NCBI GenBank assembly: GCA_945950065.1
Contig: CAMFGQ010000001.1
Location: 1-42,330, forward strand
DNA: 42,330 nt
Source of the DNA: an uncultured Clostridia bacterium
GTDB lineage: Bacteria; Bacillota; Clostridia; Peptostreptococcales; Acidaminobacteraceae
Reading direction: 5' to 3'
The notes under the pieces are model-generated. The model had not been told where the DNA came from. It saw nothing but the letters and a program-made list of their open reading frames with translations, and searched no databases. Every line of letters starts with the position of its first letter. Within the stretch, counting starts at the first letter, position 1. Shown piece by piece: positions 9,594 to 17,511 of this stretch. A program made the translations under genes and the position numbers.

Positions 9594-9771
9594 GGTATGG
9601 GAATAGGCAGGAAAAGTACCTGCTTGTGGCCTTAGTCAACAGATGCTAGGCAGGAGACCTAGACGCTAAGGCTGCTTTTGCTGAACATGCATCAATCAGT
9701 CTCTTTTCGAAGAGACCTTGAGATAGAGTAGTCCAACTACTAAATTATTATTTAAAAGGAAAGGAGGAAAT
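9594..9771 (+). promoter_or_regulatory. Structured 5' leader of rpsL
   Basis: A leader of about 178 nt with five predicted helices: 9605-9611 with 9619-9625; 9629-9635 with 9666-9672, enclosing 9646-9650 with 9658-9662; 9699-9705 with 9710-9716 (7 bp on a TTCG loop); and 9727-9732 with 9736-9741. The second is a nested helix with an asymmetric internal loop, the shape often bound by ribosomal proteins. By analogy with other ribosomal operons I infer autogenous control by S12 or S7. I do not recognise it as a catalogued leader family. Confidence 0.6.
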
Positions 9772-10185
9772 ATGCCAACGATTAACCAATTGGTGCGCAT
9801 GGGCCGTGAAACAAAGAAAAAGAAATCTGATGCCCCTGCACTGCAAAGAAACTTTAACACTTTGCAAAATAGAGCCACCAAGCACAATGCTCCTCAAAAA
9901 AGAGGCGTTTGTACATCAGTTAAAACAGTTACCCCCAAGAAGCCTAACTCCGCGCTTCGTAAAGTAGCAAGAGTTCGTTTGACAAATGGTATGGAAGTAT
10001 CTGCTTATATTCCTGGTGAAGGACACAATCTTCAAGAGCATAGCGTTGTACTCATCCGTGGTGGAAGAGTCCGGGATATCCCCGGGGTACGTTATCATAT
10101 CGTTCGCGGTGTATTAGACACAGCCGGGGTTCAAGATAGAAAACAGGCAAGATCAAAATACGGCGCCAAGAGGCCTAGAAAATAG
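9772..10185 (+). CDS. rpsL: 30S ribosomal protein S12
   Basis: Decoding-centre protein of the small subunit, 137 residues, the usual length for the Gram-positive form with its N-terminal insertion. The two streptomycin loops are TPKKPNSALRK, with Lys at position 56 (normal), and GGRVRDIPGVRYH, where position 101 (Lys88 in E. coli numbering) is Arg (codon CGG) instead of the usual Lys. Lys-to-Arg changes at this site are classic streptomycin-resistance mutations. Asp102 matches the residue methylthiolated by RimO in E. coli. The ATG follows AAAGGAGG. Confidence 0.98.
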   Translation: MPTINQLVRMGRETKKKKSDAPALQRNFNTLQNRATKHNAPQKRGVCTSVKTVTPKKPNSALRKVARVRLTNGMEVSAYIPGEGHNLQEHSVVLIRGGRVRDIPGVRYHIVRGVLDTAGVQDRKQARSKYGAKRPRK

Positions 10186-10240
10186 ACCTTTTATTATGGT
10201 TCAGTACCGATGAATAAAGAATTTTAAGGAGGGAAGGAAA

Positions 10241-10711
10241 GTGCCAAGAAAAGGTAGAGTTCCAAAAAGAGATGTGCTTCCTGATGCCGTATACGGTAGT
10301 AAGGTAGTCACAAAGCTGATCAACAATGTTATGCTTGATGGCAAAAAAGGCATTGCTCAGGAAATTGTCTACGGCGCATTAGAAGCAGCTGCAGAGAAAT
10401 CCGGTAAACCAGCAATTGAATGCTTTAATCAAGCACTTAACAATGTTATGCCTGTTGTAGAAGTAAAAGCTCGCCGTGTAGGTGGAGCCAACTACCAAGT
10501 TCCTATCGAAGTTCGTCCAGAAAGACGTCAGACTCTAGGACTTAGGTGGCTTGTAGAACATACAAGAAAAAGAAAAGAAAGAACAATGATAGAACGCCTC
10601 ACTGCAGAAATCTTAGATGCAATGAACAATACAGGCGGAGCTGTCAGGAAAAAAGACGAAGTGCATAAAATGGCTGAAGCCAATAAAGCTTTTGCACATT
10701 TTAGATACTAA
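10241..10711 (+). CDS. rpsG: 30S ribosomal protein S7
   Basis: Primary 16S rRNA-binding protein that nucleates the small-subunit head; 156 residues, normal length. It begins PRKGRVPKRDVLPD and carries the conserved RVGGANYQVPIEVRPERR loop. The GTG start at 10241 follows AAGGAGGGAAGG. It lies 55 nt after rpsL and 22 nt before fusA. In E. coli S7 represses this operon; whether it does here is unknown. Confidence 0.98.
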   Translation: MPRKGRVPKRDVLPDAVYGSKVVTKLINNVMLDGKKGIAQEIVYGALEAAAEKSGKPAIECFNQALNNVMPVVEVKARRVGGANYQVPIEVRPERRQTLGLRWLVEHTRKRKERTMIERLTAEILDAMNNTGGAVRKKDEVHKMAEANKAFAHFRY

Positions 10712-10733
10712 AACGGTCTGAAGGGAGGTAATC

Positions 10734-12797
10734 ATGCCAAGATCTTTTCCATTAGAAAAAACTAGAAATATTGGAATTATGGCTCACATCGATGCTGGTA
10801 AAACCACAACGACAGAGCGTATCCTATTCTATACTGGAAAAAACTACAAAATGGGAGAAACCCATGAAGGCTCAGCTACCATGGACTGGATGGAGCAAGA
10901 GCAAGAACGTGGCATTACGATTACTTCAGCAGCAACTACCACGGTGTGGCAAGACTATGGAATTAACATAATTGACACTCCTGGTCACGTTGACTTTACA
11001 GCGGAAGTTGAAAGGTCATTGCGCGTCCTGGACGGATCCGTAACAGTATTTTGTGCAAAAGGTGGTGTCGAACCCCAGACAGAAACAGTTTGGCGACAAG
11101 CTGACAAGTATGGTGTTCCAAGACTAGCCTTTGTCAACAAAATGGATATTACGGGCGCAGATTTCTTCCGTGTCGTTGAACAAATGAAATCACGACTGGG
11201 AGCAAATCCCGTTCCGCTACAATTACCGATTGGGTCAGAAGATAGCTTTATCGGTATGGTTGATCTCATCGAAAACAATGCAAGAATCTACAATGATGAC
11301 CTGGGACAAAACATCGAAGTTGTGGACATCCCAGAGAATCTCGTAGAAAAAGCCAATGAGTATCGCGAAAAACTGATTGAATCAGCGGTTGAAGGCGATG
11401 AAGAACTCATGGAGCTTTACTTTGCTGGAGAAGAGATCACAAAAGATCAACTACGCAAGGCCATTCGTCAAGCGACGATCGCTGGCGAGATGATCCCTGT
11501 TCTTTGTGGCACAGCCTATAAGAACAAGGGCGTGCAATTGTTGCTGGATGCAATCATTGATTTTATGCCATCACCCATTGACATCCCACCAATTCAAGGA
11601 GAAAATCCTCATACTGGTGAGATGGAGGAACGTCATTCAAGTGACACAGAGCCCTTTAGTGCTCTTGCCTTTAAAATCATGACGGATCCTTTTGTGGGGA
11701 AACTAACATTCCTACGGGTATACTCAGGAATACTGGAGTCCGGTTCCCATGTACTGAACTCCACCAAGGACAAAAGAGAGCGTATTGGACGTCTTCTTCG
11801 TATGAACGCCAACGATCGTGAAGAGATCAAAGACCTTTATGCAGGAGACATCGCCAGTGCGGTTGGTCTACGTAACACAGGTACAGGGGACACCCTCTGT
11901 GACCAAGACCATCCTGTTATCCTAGAGTCCATGGTCTTCCCTGATCCGGTTATTTCTGTGGCTATTGAGCCAAAGACAAGAGCCGGTCAAGAAAAAATGG
12001 GTATCGCCTTAGCGAAACTTTCTGAAGAAGATCCTACCTTTAATATCTTTACCAATGAAGAAACTGGACAGGTTATCATTGAAGGTATGGGTGAACTCCA
12101 CTTGGAGATCATCGTAGATCGACTTCTTCGTGAGTTTAAAGTCGAAGCGAACATAGGTGCACCACAGGTGGCCTATAAAGAAACTATTTCCGGCGATGCC
12201 GAAATCGATGAAAAATATGCTCGTCAGAGTGGTGGACGAGGACAGTATGGTCATGTTAAGATTCGAGTGAGGAAGGGTGAACCTGGAAGCGGTTATAAAT
12301 TCATCAACAGTATTGTTGGTGGAGCCATTCCAAAAGAATACATCCCATCCGTGGATCAAGGTATTCAAGAAGCTCTTACAAGCGGTATCTTAGGTGGCTA
12401 TGAAGTTGTGGATATTGAAGTCGAACTTTACGACGGAACCTATCATGATGTTGACTCATCTGAAATGGCCTTTAAGATTGCCGGAAGCATGGCCATTAAA
12501 AAAGCCTTGGCGAAAGCTGGAAGTACTCTGCTCGAACCCTATATGAAGGTTGAAGTAACCACTCCAGAAGATTATCTTGGAGATGTTATGGGAGACATTA
12601 ACTCAAGACGTGGACGTCTTGAGGGTATGGAAGCAGAAGGCGGAGCCCAGATCATTCGTGCACAAGTGCCTCTATCAGAAATGTTTGGATATGCTACGGA
12701 TCTTCGTAGTAAATCCCAAGGTAGAGCCATCTATAGTATGCAATTTGATCACTATGAACAAGTACCCGAAGCAATAGCTGAAAAAGTGTTAAAGTAA
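10734..12797 (+). CDS. fusA: Elongation factor G
   Basis: Translocation GTPase, 687 residues, full length. G1 is AHIDAGKT (17-24), the switch I region is RGITITSAATT, G3 is DTPGHVD and G4 NKMD. Domains II to V follow, including the domain IV segment YARQSGGRGQYGHVKIRV. It is the standard EF-G of the str operon. The start is an ATG behind AAGGGAGG, 13 nt before tuf. Confidence 0.98.
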   Translation: MPRSFPLEKTRNIGIMAHIDAGKTTTTERILFYTGKNYKMGETHEGSATMDWMEQEQERGITITSAATTTVWQDYGINIIDTPGHVDFTAEVERSLRVLDGSVTVFCAKGGVEPQTETVWRQADKYGVPRLAFVNKMDITGADFFRVVEQMKSRLGANPVPLQLPIGSEDSFIGMVDLIENNARIYNDDLGQNIEVVDIPENLVEKANEYREKLIESAVEGDEELMELYFAGEEITKDQLRKAIRQATIAGEMIPVLCGTAYKNKGVQLLLDAIIDFMPSPIDIPPIQGENPHTGEMEERHSSDTEPFSALAFKIMTDPFVGKLTFLRVYSGILESGSHVLNSTKDKRERIGRLLRMNANDREEIKDLYAGDIASAVGLRNTGTGDTLCDQDHPVILESMVFPDPVISVAIEPKTRAGQEKMGIALAKLSEEDPTFNIFTNEETGQVIIEGMGELHLEIIVDRLLREFKVEANIGAPQVAYKETISGDAEIDEKYARQSGGRGQYGHVKIRVRKGEPGSGYKFINSIVGGAIPKEYIPSVDQGIQEALTSGILGGYEVVDIEVELYDGTYHDVDSSEMAFKIAGSMAIKKALAKAGSTLLEPYMKVEVTTPEDYLGDVMGDINSRRGRLEGMEAEGGAQIIRAQVPLSEMFGYATDLRSKSQGRAIYSMQFDHYEQVPEAIAEKVLK

Positions 12798-12810
12798 TTA
12801 GGAGGAAAAA

Positions 12811-14004
12811 ATGGCAAAAGGTGTATTTGAAAGAAATAAACCTCACGTAAACATCGGAACAATTGGTCACGTTGACCACGGTAAAACCACGCTAACAGCA
12901 GCTATCACAAAAACGCTGCACGACAGATATCAACTAGGTGACGAAGTTGCCTTTGATAAAATTGATAAAGCTCCAGAAGAGCGCGAGCGTGGAATTACCA
13001 TCTCTACATCACACGTTGAATATGAAACCCCAGCTCGTCACTATGCACACGTAGACTGTCCTGGTCACGCCGACTATGTTAAAAACATGATTACTGGTGC
13101 TGCTCAAATGGACGGATCTATCCTCGTAGTAAGTGCTGCTGACGGTGCTATGCCACAAACTCGTGAGCACATCCTACTTTCTCGTCAAGTTGGCGTTCCT
13201 TACATCGTTGTTTTCCTAAACAAATGTGACATGGTTGATGACGAAGAACTCCTTGAACTTGTAGAAATGGAAATCCGTGAACTTCTAGACGAATATGATT
13301 TCCCAGGCGACGATACTCCTATCGTTCGTGGATCTGCTCTTAAAGCTCTTGAAGATCCTTCCAGCAAATGGGGAGATGCTATCGTTGAACTGTTTGACAT
13401 CATCGACGATTACATTCCAGAGCCAGACCGTGATGTTGACAAGCCTTTCCTAATGCCTGTTGAGGACGTATTCTCCATTACAGGTCGTGGAACTGTTGCT
13501 ACAGGTCGTATCGAGCGTGGTATGGTTAAAATCGGTGACGAAGTTGAGCTTGTAGGTCTTACAGACAAGAGCCGTAAGCTTGTTGTTACTGGCGTTGAGA
13601 TGTTCCAAAAAACACTTAACGAAGGTCAAGCTGGAGACAACGTAGGTATCCTTCTACGTGGTATCCAAAGAACAGAAATTGAGCGTGGACAAGTTCTGGC
13701 AAAACCAGGCTCCATCCATCCTCACAAAAAATTCAAAGCACAAGTATACGTTCTGAAGAAAGAAGAAGGTGGACGTCACACTCCATTCTTCCCAGGATAC
13801 AGACCACAATTCTTCTTTAGAACAACCGACGTTACAGGTTCCATTGAGTTCCCAGAAGGACAAGAAATGTGTATGCCTGGCGATAACATCATCATGGAAA
13901 TCGAACTTCTATACCCAATCGCTATCGAAGAAGGTCTTAAGTTCTCCATCCGTGAAGGTGGTCGTACAGTAGGTGCTGGTGCTGTTGTAGAGATTATTGA
14001 ATAA
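12811..14004 (+). CDS. tuf: Elongation factor Tu
   Basis: Delivers aminoacyl-tRNA to the ribosome; 397 residues. G1 is GHVDHGKT (19-26), G3 DCPGHAD, G4 NKCD. Domains II and III include GRGTVATGRIERG and a normal C-terminus (GGRTVGAGAVVEI). It is the last gene of the operon and is followed by a strong terminator. Codon use is more restricted than in the neighbours, as expected for very high expression. Confidence 0.99.
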   Translation: MAKGVFERNKPHVNIGTIGHVDHGKTTLTAAITKTLHDRYQLGDEVAFDKIDKAPEERERGITISTSHVEYETPARHYAHVDCPGHADYVKNMITGAAQMDGSILVVSAADGAMPQTREHILLSRQVGVPYIVVFLNKCDMVDDEELLELVEMEIRELLDEYDFPGDDTPIVRGSALKALEDPSSKWGDAIVELFDIIDDYIPEPDRDVDKPFLMPVEDVFSITGRGTVATGRIERGMVKIGDEVELVGLTDKSRKLVVTGVEMFQKTLNEGQAGDNVGILLRGIQRTEIERGQVLAKPGSIHPHKKFKAQVYVLKKEEGGRHTPFFPGYRPQFFFRTTDVTGSIEFPEGQEMCMPGDNIIMEIELLYPIAIEEGLKFSIREGGRTVGAGAVVEIIE

Positions 14005-14022
14005 TCTCCATTAGCATGATCT

Positions 14023-14053
14023 GAAGGCTCGGTTTACCGGGCCTTCTTGTTTT
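14023..14053 (+). terminator. Intrinsic terminator of the str operon
   Basis: GAAGGCTCGG (14023-14032) pairs with CCGGGCCTTC (14037-14046) over 10 bp with one G-T wobble and a TTTA loop, followed by TTGTTTT. Confidence 0.93.
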
Positions 14054-14208
14054 ATAAAATATTGTTATATTCATACAGTTTCATACATGCATCTTTATTG
14101 ATATAAATTTATTTTTTTATCCATAGGTTCAAAAATCGGAATGAATACGACTATAACATAAGATTCTTTTCTTAAAGAATAGGGTAGTGTTATGTGAGGA
14201 GGTTATGC

Positions 14209-15417
14209 ATGGACATTATTGAACGATTCAAAGGCTATATTGCAGTGGATACCAAGAGTGATCCCCACAACGAAAGCTGCCCCAGTACATCAGGGCAACT
14301 TGAGCTAGGTAAGACTCTTGTTGGTGAACTGCAGGCCATGGGACTTGAGGCTTTCCAAGATGAACATGGCTATGTGTACGGGACACTTGAGTCCAATGTG
14401 GAAAAAGATGTACCCGTGATTGGTTTTATTGCTCATCTTGATACCGCTCCTGATTTGGACGGTACATGCACCAATCCCCAAGTGATTCAGTACAAGGGAG
14501 GTGACATTCCGTTAAACGATCAATACCGTCTAGAAGTGAAAGAGTTTCCTGTGCTAGAGGAGCTTGTAGGTGAGGAGCTGATTACCACAGACGGTACAAC
14601 GCTTTTAGGGGCAGATGATAAGGCTGGTATTGCCATTATCATGGATGCTTTGCAAGAGATCATTTCTTCAGCGGTAGATCACGGCACCATCAAAGTCGCC
14701 TTTACCCCCGATGAAGAAATTGGTAGAGGAGCTGATCTCTTTGATGTAGAAGGATTTGGAGCCGACTTTGCTTTTACCATTGATGGCGGTCGAGTAGGAG
14801 AGCTTCAATACGAGAACTTTAATGCTGCCAGTGCAGACATTGTGATTCAAGGTAAAAATGTACACCCAGGTACAGCAAAGAACATCATGGTGAATTCTCA
14901 GGAAATTGCCATGGAGTTACACTCTCTTTTACCTCCTGATCAGAAACCCCAATATACCCAAGACTATGAAGGCTTTTATCTACTGACCCACATCAGTGGA
15001 ACCGTGGATGAAACAAGCTTGTCCTATATTATTCGGGATCACAGTAAAGAGAAGTTTGAGGAAAAGAAAGACTTACTGAGAGAGATCGTTGCTTTCTTAA
15101 ACCGAAAATATCCAGATAGTCTTGAACTGAGTATGAAGGATTCCTACTACAACATGAGAGAGAAAGTTGAACCTCATAAGGAAATCATTGACCTAGCTGA
15201 AAAGAGCATGTTGGAGCTTGGCATCCAACCAGTGATTGAGCCCATCCGTGGTGGCACAGATGGATCCAGACTCTCCTATATGGGACTGATCTGTCCCAAT
15301 CTCTTTACAGGTGGTTATAACTTCCATGGACGATTTGAGTTTATCCCGATATCAGCCATGAAGAAGGGCTCAGCACTTCTACAGAAAATTGTAGAAAACC
15401 TTACTCAAGGTGCATAA
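14209..15417 (+). CDS. pepT: Peptidase T (tripeptide aminopeptidase)
   Basis: A cytosolic M20 zinc aminopeptidase that removes the N-terminal residue of tripeptides; 402 residues, normal length. Metal ligands as in the family: His76 and Asp78 (AHLDTAPD), Asp137 (GADDKAG), Glu169-Glu170 (TPDEEIGRG), Asp192 (IDGG) and a late His in GYNFHGRFEF. I start at ATG 14209, six bases after AGGAGG (14197-14202); an upstream GTG at 14194 would put that site inside the protein. It lies between the str and S10 operons, an unusual place. No clear promoter or terminator of its own. Confidence 0.95.
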   Translation: MDIIERFKGYIAVDTKSDPHNESCPSTSGQLELGKTLVGELQAMGLEAFQDEHGYVYGTLESNVEKDVPVIGFIAHLDTAPDLDGTCTNPQVIQYKGGDIPLNDQYRLEVKEFPVLEELVGEELITTDGTTLLGADDKAGIAIIMDALQEIISSAVDHGTIKVAFTPDEEIGRGADLFDVEGFGADFAFTIDGGRVGELQYENFNAASADIVIQGKNVHPGTAKNIMVNSQEIAMELHSLLPPDQKPQYTQDYEGFYLLTHISGTVDETSLSYIIRDHSKEKFEEKKDLLREIVAFLNRKYPDSLELSMKDSYYNMREKVEPHKEIIDLAEKSMLELGIQPVIEPIRGGTDGSRLSYMGLICPNLFTGGYNFHGRFEFIPISAMKKGSALLQKIVENLTQGA

Positions 15418-15734
15418 ATGCTAAAGAGCTTAAACTCTATATGTCATTTCCTGAAGGAATCTGAAGTTAAGTTCTTAGTATTTTGGATAAATTGAAGGAG
15501 ATTGTAAAATAAGACAGAAAGCAAGCCTTGGAAGTCAATAAAGTACTCTTAGGTTTGACAAACAGAAAAAAGGTTGATTTTGTTGGAAAGAAATCATGGT
15601 ATACTAGAAAGTGTAACAGAGTGTAGAATAAAAGTATCTTTTAAAACAGACAGAATTAAGAGTGAACATATTCTTCGTTAATTGATATTACTACGAATAT
15701 AGGCAACTCAGAAAAACGAGGAGAGGGGTGTTTT
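15418..15734. other. Intergenic region between pepT and the BlaI-like gene
   Basis: 317 bp without a gene. No T-tailed hairpin follows pepT. The only clear signal is the extended -10 promoter near 15600, listed separately; the leader after it has an imperfect stem (about 15668-15700). Confidence 0.6.
15597..15605 (+). promoter_or_regulatory. Extended -10 promoter of the BlaI-like gene
   Basis: TGG followed by TATACT (15600-15605), an extended -10 without a good -35 at 17 bp. Just downstream are two GTGTA motifs exactly 10 bp apart (15611-15615 and 15621-15625). BlaI/MecI-type proteins read TGTA half-sites, so autoregulation is possible but inferred. Confidence 0.5.
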
Positions 15735-16115
15735 ATGAAGTTATCAGATAACGAACTCAAAGTCATGGACATCATTTGGGACGAGAAATATCTTGACCAA
15801 AACAAAGAAATTACCGCGAAAGAGGTTTCAGACATTCTGATTGAGCGATATGGTTGGCAGAAAGCAACCAACTATGTTTATTTAAATCGGCTTTTGAAGA
15901 AAGAAGCCATCACGCGTCGCTATCCAAAATACACAATTAAAGCTCTTTTACAAAAAGACGATGTTGTCAATGATGCCGTCAACGAAATCATTGATAAGAC
16001 TTATGATGGATCAACGGTAAACTTTTTCGAGGCCTTCCTCAATGACAAGAAGCTGACATCAGCAGAGTTAGAGGAAATCAAAGCCATTTTAGAGAACCAT
16101 CAAGACGAACATTAA
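15735..16115 (+). CDS. BlaI/MecI/CopY family transcriptional repressor
   Basis: 126 residues with the N-terminal winged helix of this family: LSDNELKVMDIIWDE, then ITAKEVSDIL, and the recognition region GWQKATNYVYLNRLLKK (about 41-56), followed by the wing. The C-terminal part should form the dimer interface. An Asn-Phe pair at 96-97 lies near where BlaI and MecI are cleaved, but no BlaR1/MecR1 sensor, beta-lactamase or copper gene lies beside it, so the target is unknown. The ATG follows GAGGAGAGGGG. The gene stands between its own promoter and a terminator-like hairpin. Confidence 0.85.
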   Translation: MKLSDNELKVMDIIWDEKYLDQNKEITAKEVSDILIERYGWQKATNYVYLNRLLKKEAITRRYPKYTIKALLQKDDVVNDAVNEIIDKTYDGSTVNFFEAFLNDKKLTSAELEEIKAILENHQDEH

Positions 16116-16135
16116 GAAACCAACCAAAGAATAGC

Positions 16136-16199
16136 GGAGCCTAAGAGCAGGTAAGAAACAGTATCATCGACAGATCACCTTGCTCTAAGGCTCCTTTTA
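16136..16199 (+). terminator. Terminator-like long hairpin after the BlaI-like gene
   Basis: GGAGCCTAAGAGCAGGT (16136-16152) pairs almost completely with ACCTTGCTCTAAGGCTCC (16177-16194) around a 24-nt loop, followed by TTTTA. The T-tract is short but the stem is strong. Confidence 0.75.
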
Positions 16200-16314
16200 T
16201 CACTAAAAATGCTTGTTTTTCAACATTAAATCTAGGATAACGACAGACTGAATTCAGAATGACAACTTATTACAAAAAGACAAATACTTTTTCGAAGAAA
16301 AACCCTTGTATTGC

Positions 16315-16344
16315 TTGACAAGGGGGACTTCCTTGAGGTATCCT
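16315..16344 (+). promoter_or_regulatory. Sigma-A-type promoter of the S10-spc-alpha operon
   Basis: TTGACA (16315-16320), 18-bp spacer, TATCCT (16339-16344), predicted start near 16351. The 116 bp between the preceding hairpin and this promoter hold nothing I recognise. It is the only strong promoter I see for the run rpsJ to rplQ. Confidence 0.86.
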
Positions 16345-16350
16345 TATCTA

Positions 16351-16497
16351 GCGTGCCCGAGTAGCGTTGAAGTCGTAGGTTACCCTTCCTACCGGGACAA
16401 TTTCGATGGAGCAGCTTTTCCTATGAGAAAAGCGAGCGGGTACAAAGTAATGGGTACACCCGGAAGAGTGTACTAAAGAAATCAATTGGAGGAAAGA
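16351..16497 (+). promoter_or_regulatory. Structured 5' leader of rpsJ
   Basis: About 147 nt. A long-range helix GTGCCCG (16353-16359) with CGGGTAC (16437-16443) encloses two hairpins: GTAGG (16375-16379) with CCTAC (16388-16392), and GCTTTTC (16414-16420) with GAAAAGC (16427-16433). A fourth stem, GTACAC (16454-16459) with GTGTAC (16468-16473), precedes the ribosome binding site. A multibranched leader here suggests control by a ribosomal protein (L4 in E. coli). The ligand is an inference. Confidence 0.6.
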
Positions 16498-16809
16498 ATG
16501 AACGAAGGACAAAAAATTCGCATCAGACTACGATCGTTTGATCACAAAATCCTGGATGCGTCAGCAGCAAAAATTGTTGAAACAGCAAAGGGAACTGGAG
16601 CTACAGTAGCTGGACCCATTCCACTACCTACAAAAACAGAAATCTTTACGATTCTACGCTCACCCCACGTTAACAAAGACTCACGTGAACAATTTGAGCT
16701 TCGTACGCACAAACGACTGATCGACATCACAAGCCCCACCAAAAAGACCGTTGAGTCTCTTACAAGACTTGACCTTCCAGCGGGTGTGGATATCGAGATT
16801 AAACTATAG
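16498..16809 (+). CDS. rpsJ: 30S ribosomal protein S10
   Basis: 103 residues, normal length. S10 is a head protein of the small subunit and in many bacteria also NusE, binding NusB and NusG in antitermination. Conserved segments are IRIRLRSFDHKILD, GPIPLPTK and RTHKRLIDI. The start is ATG 16498, five bases after GGAGG (16488-16492); the in-frame TTG at 16486 would overlap that site. First gene of the large ribosomal operon. Confidence 0.98.
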   Translation: MNEGQKIRIRLRSFDHKILDASAAKIVETAKGTGATVAGPIPLPTKTEIFTILRSPHVNKDSREQFELRTHKRLIDITSPTKKTVESLTRLDLPAGVDIEIKL

Positions 16810-16861
16810 GATATTTTAGTATGATTGCGTCTTGCAATCCGCTGTAAAATGAGGAGGAATC

Positions 16862-17494
16862 ATGTTAGGTCTTTTAGGTAAGAAGATCGGGATGACCCAA
16901 GTCTTTGATGAGAAAGGCGTACAAACACCTGTTACCGTTATCGAAGCTGGGCCCATCTATGTATCACAAATCAAAACCGTTGAACAAGACGGTTACAATG
17001 CGCTTCAAGTTGCCTTTGGCGAAGAAAAGAAGCACAGAAAAAACAAACCAGAACTAGGACAGTTTGACAAAGCAGGAATCGCACCTAAAAAATATCTGGT
17101 GGAATTCAGAGTAGAAGATCCAGAGAACTACAGTGTAGGTCAAGAAATCAGTGCTGATCTTTTCGAAGAAGGACAATTCATTGATGTCACTGGAACTTCT
17201 AAAGGTAAAGGAACTGCTGGTATCATCAAACGTCATAATGAAAGCCGTGGCCCAGAATCTCATGGTTCTAAATTCCATAGAACCCCAGGTTCAAGAGGAG
17301 CAAGTGCTACTCCTTCAAGAGTTGCAAAAGGTGTTCCCGGACCAGGACGCATGGGATATGAGCGCGTCACCGTACAACATCTAGAAGTTGTTCGTGTGGA
17401 TGCAGACCGAAACCTACTACTTGTAAAAGGCGCTGTGCCAGGACCACGCAAGGGATTTCTTGTTATGAAGCCCTCCGTGAAAGTCTCAAAGTAG
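16862..17494 (+). CDS. rplC: 50S ribosomal protein L3
   Basis: 210 residues; binds 23S rRNA near the peptidyl transferase centre and nucleates assembly. It begins MLGLLGKKIGMTQVFDEKG and has the conserved central loop with HRTPGSRGASATPSRVAKG. The ATG follows GAGGAGG. The 52-nt gap after rpsJ holds a small stem GATTGC / GCAATC (16823-16839), without a T-tract. Confidence 0.98.
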   Translation: MLGLLGKKIGMTQVFDEKGVQTPVTVIEAGPIYVSQIKTVEQDGYNALQVAFGEEKKHRKNKPELGQFDKAGIAPKKYLVEFRVEDPENYSVGQEISADLFEEGQFIDVTGTSKGKGTAGIIKRHNESRGPESHGSKFHRTPGSRGASATPSRVAKGVPGPGRMGYERVTVQHLEVVRVDADRNLLLVKGAVPGPRKGFLVMKPSVKVSK

Positions 17495-17511
17495 AGTAAA
17501 GGAGTAACACT

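Noticed and set aside
9594..9771. T-box, tRNA or known metabolite riboswitch in the rpsL leader
   Set aside because: I see no T-box sequence, no tRNA cloverleaf and no conserved riboswitch core; a ribosomal protein leader fits better.
15735..16115. Beta-lactam resistance locus
   Set aside because: Only the repressor is present; no sensor or beta-lactamase is in the window.
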